17,922 bases of DNA, from contig DBQV01000070.1 of assembly GCA_002305755.1 (NCBI GenBank), positions 2,135 through 20,056 on the forward strand, read 5' to 3'. Below the pieces are notes generated by a model, which was given only the letters and a program-made list of their open reading frames with translations, was not told the origin of the DNA and did no database searches. Both the position numbers and the translations under genes were made by a program. This DNA is from Christensenella sp. UBA1385. GTDB lineage: Bacteria; Bacillota; Clostridia; Christensenellales; Aristaeellaceae. Below are positions 1 to 6,518 of the stretch, in pieces (the first letter of the stretch is position 1; each line of letters begins with the position of its first letter).

Positions 1-471
1 TACGGCGTCATGAACCACTTTTTCATGACCAAGCCGGATTGGTTCATCCCGCCCTATTCCTGGGTGATGCTGGTGGTGGTGACCGTCTGGTGGGTCAACG
101 GCGGCACGATGGTCATCTATCAGAGCGCGCTGGCCTCCATCCCGCACGAGCTGTATGAGGCGGCCGCGGTGGACGGCGCCAATGAGAAGCAGAAGTTTTT
201 CAGCATCACGCTGCCCAACATGCGCTACCCGCTGATGTACACGCTGGTGCTGGCCGTGGTCGCGCAGTTCAACATCTACGGGCAGCCGCTGATTCTGACC
301 GGCTTTGGCAACAACGAGGCCAACGCGGTGCTTTTGATGTATGTGTATGAGAACGCCGTCAAAAAGCAGGTGGCCGGCATTTCGGCCGCGATGGCGCTGG
401 TGCTGGGCCTGTGCATCATGGCCGTCAGCTTTGTGCAGATTCGCCTGATGCGCGCCAACGCGCCCGATTAA
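1..471 (+). CDS. Carbohydrate ABC transporter permease, MalF/UgpA type (5' partial)
   Basis: This is the C-terminal ~156 residues of an inner-membrane permease that imports a sugar, oligosaccharide or glycoside; the reading frame is open from base 1, so the true start lies off the window. The EAA loop that docks on the ATPase subunit is visible (EAAAVDGA, then ITLPNM about 12 residues later), with hydrophobic segments before and after it. In this family the MalF-type subunit pairs with a MalG-type subunit, and two MalG-type genes follow 19 bp downstream. The substrate-binding protein normally lies upstream, outside the window. No ATPase gene is present here, which is common where a shared MsmK/UgpC-type ATPase serves many importers. 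The family is certain; the substrate is unknown, although the nearby GH43 glycosidase suggests a plant-derived saccharide. Confidence 0.93.
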   Translation, partial: YGVMNHFFMTKPDWFIPPYSWVMLVVVTVWWVNGGTMVIYQSALASIPHELYEAAAVDGANEKQKFFSITLPNMRYPLMYTLVLAVVAQFNIYGQPLILTGFGNNEANAVLLMYVYENAVKKQVAGISAAMALVLGLCIMAVSFVQIRLMRANAPD

Positions 472-490
472 AAGGAAGGAGGAAGAACGC

Positions 491-1369
491 ATGGAAACCA
501 GTCAATCAAGAAGAAAGCTGTCTTTTGTGTTTCTGGCGGTGCTGGGCTTTTTCTGGGTGATCCCCATCCTGTGGCTCGTGCTCAACTCCTTCAAGTCGGA
601 TCCGGATTTCATCACCTCCTTCACCAACCTGAAGGGGCCGCTGGATTACGCCTCGCGCCTGTGGCCGAAGAACTTTACCCTCGTCAACTACGTTGAGCTG
701 TTTGTGGGCGGCGCCGGGGCCAACACCACGGCGGATATGCTGCCCATGGTGCAAAACAGCTTTATCGTCTCGATTTCACACACCATTCTGGCCCTGATTG
801 TGGTCTCCCTCTCCGCCTTCGCCTACGAGCGGCTCGACTTTCCCGGCGGCAACGCCATCTTCTGGGGCCTGATGTACCTGAGCATGTTCCCTAATGTCGT
901 GGGCCTGCTGCCCATGTTCAAGATCGCCACGGCCCTGGGCTGGGTGAACAACCTGAACGCCCTGATCTGGCCGGGCCTGTCGGGCGTGTTCAACATCTTC
1001 CTCCTCAGGAACTTCCTCAAGGGCATCCCCAAGGCGCTGGATGAGGCCGCCTACATCGACGGGGCGAGCAGCTTCCAGGTGTACCGCCATGTGATGCTGC
1101 CCTCCATCAAGCCGGTGCTGATCGTGGTGGCGCTGTTCAGCTTCAACGGCTCGTGGAACGACTTTCTCTGGCCCACCATCGTGCTGACGGACGTGCGCCA
1201 GCAGACGCTGACCGCCGGACTGCGGCTGCTGATGGGCCAGTACGAGCAGAAGTGGGCCCACCTGATCGCCTCGGTGCTGGTGAGCATGGTGCCGCCCTTC
1301 GTGCTTTATCTGGGCGCGCAGAACTATTTCCTGAGCGGCATTTCCATCCAGGCGGGCGTAAAGGGATAA
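491..1369 (+). CDS. Carbohydrate ABC transporter permease, MalG/UgpE type (copy 1)
   Basis: A 292-residue inner-membrane permease of the binding-protein-dependent sugar importer family. An N-terminal transmembrane helix (FFWVIPILWLVLNSFK) is followed by an extracytoplasmic stretch (residues ~35-90), then further helices and the EAA loop (EAAYIDGASSFQVYRHVMLP) near residue 190. The start is set by AAGGAGG at 476-482, 8 bases before the ATG. It lies 19 bp after the MalF-type gene, so the two are cotranscribed and should form the heterodimeric pore. The next gene is a near-duplicate of equal length: from about residue 106 onward the two proteins are almost identical, including a 52-bp identical stretch (899-950 with 1828-1879), while the first ~100 residues differ clearly. 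Confidence 0.95.
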   Translation: METSQSRRKLSFVFLAVLGFFWVIPILWLVLNSFKSDPDFITSFTNLKGPLDYASRLWPKNFTLVNYVELFVGGAGANTTADMLPMVQNSFIVSISHTILALIVVSLSAFAYERLDFPGGNAIFWGLMYLSMFPNVVGLLPMFKIATALGWVNNLNALIWPGLSGVFNIFLLRNFLKGIPKALDEAAYIDGASSFQVYRHVMLPSIKPVLIVVALFSFNGSWNDFLWPTIVLTDVRQQTLTAGLRLLMGQYEQKWAHLIASVLVSMVPPFVLYLGAQNYFLSGISIQAGVKG

Positions 1370-1419
1370 GAGATCCCGGAGGGAGAACCGCGCGCTTTCG
1401 CGGAGGAGAGGAGGAGAGT

Positions 1420-2298
1420 ATGCACATCAGCGGGCTGAGGCGCAGGCTTTCCTTCCTCTTTTTGTTTGCGCTGGCTTTGTTTTGGGTCATACCGCTGATC
1501 TGGGTGTTTCTCAACTCCTTTAAGCCCAATGCCGAGTTCAACAAGTCCTTTGCCTCGCTCAAAGGGCCGATCGATTATCTGACGCGCCTGTGGCCGCGGG
1601 AGTTTGTGTTCAGCAACTATCTTGACATTTTAGTGGGCGGGGAAAAGCTGAACACCGTCTCCAACATGCTGCCCATGATCCTCAACAGCCTGATCGTGTC
1701 CATCTCGCACACGCTGCTGGCCCTGATGGTGGTGTCGCTCTCCGCCTTCGCCTATGAGCGGCTGGACTTTCCGGGCGGCAACGCCATCTTCTGGGGGCTG
1801 ATGTACCTGAGCATGTTCCCCAACGTGGTGGGCCTGCTGCCCATGTTCAAGATCGCCACGGCCCTGGGCTGGGTGAACAGCCTGAACGCCCTGATCTGGC
1901 CGGGCCTGGCGGGCGTGTTCAACATCTTCCTCCTCAGAAACTTCCTGAGAGGAGTCCCCAAGGCGCTGGATGAGGCCGCCTGCATCGACGGGGCGGGCAG
2001 CTTTCAGGTGTACCGCCATGTGATGCTGCCCTCCGTCAAGCCGGTGCTGATCGTGGTGGGGCTGTTCAGCTTCAACGGCTCGTGGAACGACTTCCTCTGG
2101 CCAACCATCGTGATGACGGACGTGCGCCGGCAGACCCTGACCGCCGGACTGCGCCTGCTGGACGGGCAGTACGGCGGACAGTGGACGCACCTGCTGGCCT
2201 CGGTGCTGGTGAGCATGCTGCCGCCCCTGCTGCTCTACCTGGTCGCGCAGAACTATTTTCTGAGCGGCATTTCCATCCAGGCGGGCGTGAAAGGATGA
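1420..2298 (+). CDS. Carbohydrate ABC transporter permease, MalG/UgpE type (copy 2, tandem paralogue)
   Basis: A 292-residue paralogue of the preceding permease with the same layout: an N-terminal helix (LFWVIPLIWVFLNSFK), a divergent extracytoplasmic segment, and an EAA loop (EAACIDGAGSFQVYRHVMLP). The frame is open back to 1153, but that part only overlaps copy 1; the ATG at 1420 has a purine-rich site (GGAGG repeats within 1402-1418) and gives exactly the same length as copy 1. A small GC hairpin (1388-1392 with 1399-1403) sits just before the ribosome site. Because only the N-terminal part and first extracytoplasmic segment differ, the copies may pair with the same MalF partner but contact different binding proteins (inference). 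The last 23 bases before the stop recur exactly at 3931-3953. Confidence 0.94.
   Translation: MHISGLRRRLSFLFLFALALFWVIPLIWVFLNSFKPNAEFNKSFASLKGPIDYLTRLWPREFVFSNYLDILVGGEKLNTVSNMLPMILNSLIVSISHTLLALMVVSLSAFAYERLDFPGGNAIFWGLMYLSMFPNVVGLLPMFKIATALGWVNSLNALIWPGLAGVFNIFLLRNFLRGVPKALDEAACIDGAGSFQVYRHVMLPSVKPVLIVVGLFSFNGSWNDFLWPTIVMTDVRRQTLTAGLRLLDGQYGGQWTHLLASVLVSMLPPLLLYLVAQNYFLSGISIQAGVKG
2273..2295 (+). repeat. Direct repeat, left copy (permease 3' end)
   Basis: These 23 bases encode the tail of permease copy 2 (SIQAGVKG region) and recur without mismatch at 3931-3953. The base on each side differs between the two copies (t and t here, g and c there), so identity stops abruptly. Permease copy 1 shares only the first 16 bases unbroken (1344-1359), so the right-hand repeat was derived from copy 2 or its direct ancestor. 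The repeats bracket the ATPase gene. Confidence 0.9.
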
Positions 2299-2327
2299 TG
2301 CCGCCCTGCGGATAGCCCCTTTTCCGC

Positions 2328-2356
2328 TTGCGTGACGGCTCCGCTTCTGCTATCAT
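2328..2356 (+). promoter_or_regulatory. Promoter of the ATPase gene
   Basis: A sigma-A-like promoter: TTGCGT at 2328-2333 and TATCAT at 2351-2356, separated by 17 bases. It lies in the gap after permease copy 2 and ends about 64 bases before the chosen ATPase start, so the ATPase can be transcribed independently of the permeases. Confidence 0.55.
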
Positions 2357-2372
2357 GAACACGAAGAAAAAA

Positions 2373-2385
2373 TGCGGATTCCGCA
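2373..2385 (+). promoter_or_regulatory. 13-bp perfect palindrome in the ATPase leader
   Basis: TGCGGATTCCGCA is a perfect 6-1-6 inverted repeat that begins 17 bases after the -10 box, so it falls just downstream of the expected transcription start. This is a plausible operator position, but no regulator is identified and a short palindrome can occur by chance. Confidence 0.3.
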
Positions 2386-2419
2386 AATATACTTCCATTT
2401 TCAGGGGGGCGGAGCGGGC

Positions 2420-3724
2420 ATGACCGAGTTTTCCAGAAAGCAGTACCTGGCGCAGCTGATCGACAGAATGCACAACGGCCGCGTGAAGATTATCACCGGC
2501 ATTCGCCGCTGCGGCAAATCCTACCTTCTGTTTGAGCTTTTTACCCGTTATCTGCGGGAGCAGGGGACGGAAGAAGGGCAGATCATACGCCTTGCTCTGG
2601 ACGAACTGGCCAATGCGAAATACAGAAATCCCATCGAGCTGGATGCTTATCTCAGGGCGAAAATCTCGGGCGCATCCAAGTGGCACTACATACTGATTGA
2701 CGAAATACAGTTCGTCACAGACATTCAGAACCCGTATCTGGATGATAAGAGCGCGAAGCTGACCTTCATCGACGTGCTGCTCGGCCTGATGAAGATCAAA
2801 AACGCGGATATCTATGTGACCGGGAGCAATTCAAGAATGCTCTCCACGGATGTGCTGACGCAGTTCCGCGATCGTGGGGACGAGATCCGGGTCTGCCCTC
2901 TCTCTTTTGCCGAGTTTTATGAGGCCTATAAGGGGGAGCAAAGGGGAGCGTGGCCGGAATACTATACCTACGGCGGCATGCCCGTCGTGTTCTCGCTGCG
3001 TACGCATGAAGAAAAAAGCCGCTACCTGCGGGACCTGTTTGAAAGGACCTACCTGAAGGATGTTATCGAGCGCCACGCTATCCAGAACGACGCCGCGGTG
3101 CTCGGCGACCTTTTAAACATTCTGGCGTCCGGCATCGGCTCGCTGACGAATCCCACGAAGCTGGCAAACGCTTTTCTCAGCGAGAAGCATCTGCGCATCA
3201 ACTCCACGACCATAGACCGATATCTGGGGTACTTTGAGGATGCTTTTCTGATCGCCAAGGCGAACCGGTATGACGTCAAAGGCAAGAAGTATATGCAGAC
3301 GCCGCTCAAGTACTATTATACCGACGTGGGGCTCAGAAACGCCAGGCTGGGTTTCCGGCAGCAGGAGGAGAGCCACATCATGGAGAATGTGCTTTACTGC
3401 GAGCTGGTGCGGCGGGGCTGCGACGTGGATGTCGGCGTGGTGGAGCAGCACCTCAAGACCGAAGAAGGCAAAAAGGTACGCAAGCAGCTGGAGGTCGATT
3501 TCGTTGTCAACCGCGGAGAGCGGCGGTGTTACATACAGTCCGCGCTGTCCATCGCGGACAGCGAGAAGCGGCAGCAGGAGATAGCCTCGCTGATACGGAT
3601 CCCGGATTCGTTCGACAAGATCGTGGTGGTGAAGGATTACATCAGACCGTGGAAGGATGACCGGGGCATCCTCTACATCGGCATTGAGCAGTTTCTTCTG
3701 GATGAGGAAGCCGCCAGACTGTAA
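2420..3724 (+). CDS. AAA_14/DUF4143 family ATP-binding protein
   Basis: A 434-residue cytoplasmic P-loop ATPase. Walker A is GIRRCGKS (residues 27-34), Walker B is ILIDE (91-95), and a sensor-like TGSNS follows at 134-138. The C-terminal third matches the DUF4143 layout: a PD-(D/E)XK-like patch with E in ENVLYCELVRRG, D in LEVDFVV and Q in CYIQSA. The frame opens at 2372, but the ATG at 2420 is preceded by a GGGGGGCGGAG tract, and the family normally begins shortly before the P-loop. Proteins of this kind are common and often multi-copy in gut bacteria and archaea; their cellular role is unsettled, and whether the nuclease-like fold cuts DNA is unknown. The gene has its own promoter and is bracketed by a 23-bp direct repeat, so it is a likely newcomer in the sugar locus. 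Confidence 0.92.
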   Translation: MTEFSRKQYLAQLIDRMHNGRVKIITGIRRCGKSYLLFELFTRYLREQGTEEGQIIRLALDELANAKYRNPIELDAYLRAKISGASKWHYILIDEIQFVTDIQNPYLDDKSAKLTFIDVLLGLMKIKNADIYVTGSNSRMLSTDVLTQFRDRGDEIRVCPLSFAEFYEAYKGEQRGAWPEYYTYGGMPVVFSLRTHEEKSRYLRDLFERTYLKDVIERHAIQNDAAVLGDLLNILASGIGSLTNPTKLANAFLSEKHLRINSTTIDRYLGYFEDAFLIAKANRYDVKGKKYMQTPLKYYYTDVGLRNARLGFRQQEESHIMENVLYCELVRRGCDVDVGVVEQHLKTEEGKKVRKQLEVDFVVNRGERRCYIQSALSIADSEKRQQEIASLIRIPDSFDKIVVVKDYIRPWKDDRGILYIGIEQFLLDEEAARL

Positions 3725-3930
3725 TCCGCTTCTCACCTGGATCTTGCCGCCCTCAGGCTCTTTTCCGCTCTGCTCTTTGCCCGGCCGAGCCGGGACCGGC
3801 CCGGATGCCGCGCCTGAGAAGGCTTGACGCAGCGCTGCTGCGCCGGCGCTTTCGCCCCTTGCATGGGACCAAAAACTTGCCCGCATTGGAGGCGCAAACA
3901 GATTCTATCAGGATAAAGATGCCCCTTAAG

Positions 3931-3953
3931 CCATCCAGGCGGGCGTGAAAGGA
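3931..3953 (+). repeat. Direct repeat, right copy (permease 3'-end remnant)
   Basis: This is a perfect 23-bp copy of 2273-2295, the end of permease copy 2, stranded in non-coding DNA between the ATPase and the acyltransferase. Its last six bases (AAAGGA, 3948-3953) lie 4 bases before the ATG at 3958 and form that gene's only visible ribosome-binding site. The rest of the gap (3725-3930) has one short GC hairpin (3780-3785 with 3789-3794) and no recognisable gene or permease sequence. Confidence 0.88.
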
Positions 3954-3957
3954 CAAC

Positions 3958-5061
3958 ATGGGCAAAGAAAGATCGCGCGACGAGGCGCTGGACATATTCA
4001 AGGGGCTGCTCACCGTGCTGATGGTCTACTGCCATGTGCTGCAGTTTTTCGGGGACGGTCAGCTCTTTTGGCAGAATGAGGTCATCGTGCAGGCGGCCAA
4101 CCTGCTGGTCTTCCCCGGCTTTGTGTATGCCTTTGGGCGCAACTGCGAGCGCAGCTACTATTCAAAGCCCTTTTCAAAGGCCGCGCCGCGGATGCTGATG
4201 CGCGCGCTGCGCCTCTACGGGGCCTTCGCGCTGTCCGGCATCGGCTTCCGCGTGCTGCGGGAGAACAAGCCCCTGGCGGCCGGCACGGCGCGGCGGGTGC
4301 TGCTGCTTTCCGATATCCCCGGCTGGTCCGAGTTTATCATTGCTTTCGCGCTTTTTTATCTGCTGGCCCTGCTGCTGCACGCCCCGATGCGGAAGGCGAA
4401 GGGGCCGCTGCTTCCGGCCCTGGCCGGGGCGGCGAGCCTGCTTTTTGCCTTTATCCCCTACGGCGCGGTGGGGGATACGCGCCTGCAGCTGCTGATCGGC
4501 GGGGAGGGCTTCGCCTGTTTTCCGGTCGCGCAGTACGCGGGCTTCTTCTTGCTGGGCGCGGCCTCGCTGCGCGCGGAGGGGGACGGGCGCGCCGGGGCCC
4601 GGCTGCTGCTCCTGGCCGCGCTGCTCAGCGCACTCGGCCTTCTGCGCGCGCTCAGCCTGGGCGGGCTGCCGCGCCGGTTTCCGCCAGATATCGGCTGGCT
4701 GCTGCTGCCCCATCTACCCATCGCGCTGCTGGCGGCGCTGGCAAGAGGTCTGGCGGCGCTGCGCCTGCCGCTCAGAAAGCCGCTCGCGGGCGCGGGGGAG
4801 CTTCGGCTGCCACTGGCGCCGCTGCGCGCGGCGGGCCGCGCCTCCATGGCCTACCTGTTGCTGTCCAACCTGATGATCTTCACCATGGCGGGCAAAGGCC
4901 TGATGCCCGTGCTGAAGCCGCGCGGAGGGCTTCTGTTCGGCCAGCCCATCCAGTCGCCTCTTGGCGCGCTGTGGTGGACGCTGGCGCTGCTGCTCTCGAT
5001 CGCCCTGATCCTCTCGCTCGCGCCCGGCGCCCCTCTGAAAAGAAAGGAGAACGCTCCATGA
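3958..5061 (+). CDS. Acyltransferase-3-like integral membrane protein
   Basis: A 367-residue polytopic membrane protein. The N-terminus (RDEALDIFKGLLTVLMVYCHVLQFF) matches the first helix of acyltransferase-3/DUF1624-type proteins, with the conserved Arg-Asp-x-x-Asp-x-x-Lys-Gly pattern and the following helix histidine. About ten hydrophobic segments rich in Leu and Ala follow, joined by short basic loops. Family members transfer acyl groups (often acetyl or succinyl) from the cytoplasm to sugars or glycans at the membrane. Its stop overlaps the start of the secreted GH43 gene by 4 bases (ATGA), so the two are translationally coupled and may act on the same extracellular glycan. The RBS lies in the permease-derived repeat. 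The family is a moderate-strength call from the N-terminal motif and topology; the acceptor is unknown. Confidence 0.75.
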   Translation: MGKERSRDEALDIFKGLLTVLMVYCHVLQFFGDGQLFWQNEVIVQAANLLVFPGFVYAFGRNCERSYYSKPFSKAAPRMLMRALRLYGAFALSGIGFRVLRENKPLAAGTARRVLLLSDIPGWSEFIIAFALFYLLALLLHAPMRKAKGPLLPALAGAASLLFAFIPYGAVGDTRLQLLIGGEGFACFPVAQYAGFFLLGAASLRAEGDGRAGARLLLLAALLSALGLLRALSLGGLPRRFPPDIGWLLLPHLPIALLAALARGLAALRLPLRKPLAGAGELRLPLAPLRAAGRASMAYLLLSNLMIFTMAGKGLMPVLKPRGGLLFGQPIQSPLGALWWTLALLLSIALILSLAPGAPLKRKENAP

Positions 5062-6467
5062 AGCTGCTGTGCTGCCTGCTGCTGTGCCTCTGCCTGATGC
5101 CCGCCCTGCCCGCCCGCGCGGAGGGCGGCGCTTTGAAGCTGCTGCCGACGGACGATATCGCGGATCGCTTTTACAAAAACCCTTCCAATCTGTTTGATAT
5201 CGGCGATCCGCACATACTGCCCGCTCAGGGGCGCTACTGGGCCTTCGCCACCGGCGGCACCGTGGGCTACAACGTATGGCAGTCGGACGATCTGCGCAGC
5301 TGGGGAGACAAGCAAAAGGCCCTGCGCAGGGTGGAGTGGGGCGCGGGCGATTACTGGGCGCCCGAGGTCTACCCCTATCAGGGGCGGTATGTGATGCTGT
5401 TTTCCGTGCGCGACAAGGCCACGCGGGGCCTGCGCATCGGCATCGCCTTTGCCGATGCGCCGCAGGGGCCCTATGAGGATCCGCTGGGCAGGCCGCTGTT
5501 CGAGCCGGGATATTCGGTGATCGACGCCAGCCTCTTTGTGGATGAGGGGGTGCCCTACCTGTACTATGTGCGCGACTGCTCCGACAACGTGGTGAACGGC
5601 CGGCACGAGAGCCACGTCTGGGGCGTGCGCCTGAGCGATGATCTGCTGAGCCTGGAGGGCGAGCCGGCGGAGCTGACCCGCCCCGAGCAGCCCTGGGAGC
5701 TGGATGAGGGAGAGTGGGTGTGGAACGAAGGACCGGTCGCCGTGAAGCACGGCGGGCGCTACTATCTGTATTACAGCGCCCATCATTTTGCCGACCCGAA
5801 CTACTCCGTGGGCGTCGCCGTGAGCGACAGCCCCCTGGGCCCCTTCATAAAGCAGGCGGATAACCCCCTTCTGGCCCCTCTGCCCGGCGTCGGGGAACCC
5901 GTCTCCGGCCCCGGACACAACAGCTTTTTCTCGGTGGGGGAGGAGCTTTTCACCAGCTACCACAGCCACAAGTACCCGCAGGCCCCCTCGGGCAACCGGC
6001 AGCTGAATGTGGACCGCGCGGGCTTCCACTCGGACGGCACGGCCTACATCAACGGCCCCACGCTGACCAGGCAGCTGCGCCCGCTGAGCGATCTGGGCCT
6101 TGAAAACGCGGCGCTGCGGGCGGCCCTTGCCGTGTCCTCGGGAGACGGCGAGCTGCTGCGGGACGGCGATTTCTGCCTGCGCTCCTCTGCCTATGCCTTT
6201 CTGCCCGGCGAAGGGGGCGGCGGCGAGCTGCGCTTCGACGTTCCCGCGCTGAGCGACCTTTTGCTCATCTATCCCGCCTTCGGCACCGAGGGCAGCCTGA
6301 GCCTTGAGGTCAACGGCGAGCCCGCGGGCGAATACGGCTTTTCCGGGGACCGCCTGCCCGGCGAGGCCCTGATCCTGCACTATGAAAAAACGGCGATCTC
6401 CTCTCTTTCCTTCCGGCTGGCCGGAGGGCTGGGCCTTGGCGAGATTCTGCTCACCGAGATCCGCTGA
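5058..6467 (+). CDS. Secreted glycoside hydrolase family 43 protein
   Basis: A 469-residue exported glycosidase. Residues 1-21 are a signal peptide (leucine/cysteine-rich core, cleavage likely after PARA). The five-bladed propeller domain spans about 30-340. The three GH43 acidic residues fit D50 in GDPHI (general base), D156 in IDASLF (pKa modulator) and E224 in WNEGP (general acid), with the conserved H287 in GPGHNSF. Residues ~350-469 form a small beta-rich accessory domain of unclear type. GH43 enzymes release arabinose or xylose from arabinan, xylan or arabinoxylan; the exact specificity cannot be read here. The frame is open further upstream (to 4971), but AAAGGAGA at 5043-5050 and the signal peptide fix the start at 5058, overlapping the acyltransferase stop. 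Confidence 0.92.
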   Translation: MKLLCCLLLCLCLMPALPARAEGGALKLLPTDDIADRFYKNPSNLFDIGDPHILPAQGRYWAFATGGTVGYNVWQSDDLRSWGDKQKALRRVEWGAGDYWAPEVYPYQGRYVMLFSVRDKATRGLRIGIAFADAPQGPYEDPLGRPLFEPGYSVIDASLFVDEGVPYLYYVRDCSDNVVNGRHESHVWGVRLSDDLLSLEGEPAELTRPEQPWELDEGEWVWNEGPVAVKHGGRYYLYYSAHHFADPNYSVGVAVSDSPLGPFIKQADNPLLAPLPGVGEPVSGPGHNSFFSVGEELFTSYHSHKYPQAPSGNRQLNVDRAGFHSDGTAYINGPTLTRQLRPLSDLGLENAALRAALAVSSGDGELLRDGDFCLRSSAYAFLPGEGGGGELRFDVPALSDLLLIYPAFGTEGSLSLEVNGEPAGEYGFSGDRLPGEALILHYEKTAISSLSFRLAGGLGLGEILLTEIR

Positions 6468-6518
6468 AACGCTCTCGGTTGGGTATATTCAGGACGGTCA
6501 ACGAAAGGAGAGGATATC

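Larger units (their letters stand above)
2296..3953 (+). other. Repeat-bracketed ATPase cassette (putative insertion)
   Basis: The segment between the left repeat and the end of the right repeat holds one promoter, one DUF4143-type ATPase gene and a 200-bp non-coding tail. It separates the sugar permeases from the acyltransferase and GH43 genes. The right repeat is a fragment of the permease end that now lies directly before the acyltransferase start, so permease and acyltransferase were probably adjacent before this segment arrived. No recombinase or transposase is present, so any mobility would have to be supplied in trans, or the arrangement arose by duplication and deletion. The mechanism is inference; the repeat is directly visible. 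Confidence 0.4.

Noticed and set aside
1153..1419. N-terminal extension of permease copy 2
   Set aside because: The extension is read out of frame over copy 1, has no RBS, and the ATG at 1420 gives the family length.
3725..3930. A larger third-permease remnant upstream of the stranded 23-bp tail
   Set aside because: Comparison by eye with the sequence preceding the tail in copies 1 and 2 gave no convincing alignment beyond the 23 bases; the identity stops abruptly at 3931.
4851..6380. A 509-residue open frame on the minus strand
   Set aside because: It lies fully antisense to the GH43 gene, has repetitive Ala/Gly/Arg/His composition, no domain and no RBS. GC-rich codon bias in the real gene keeps the opposite frame open.
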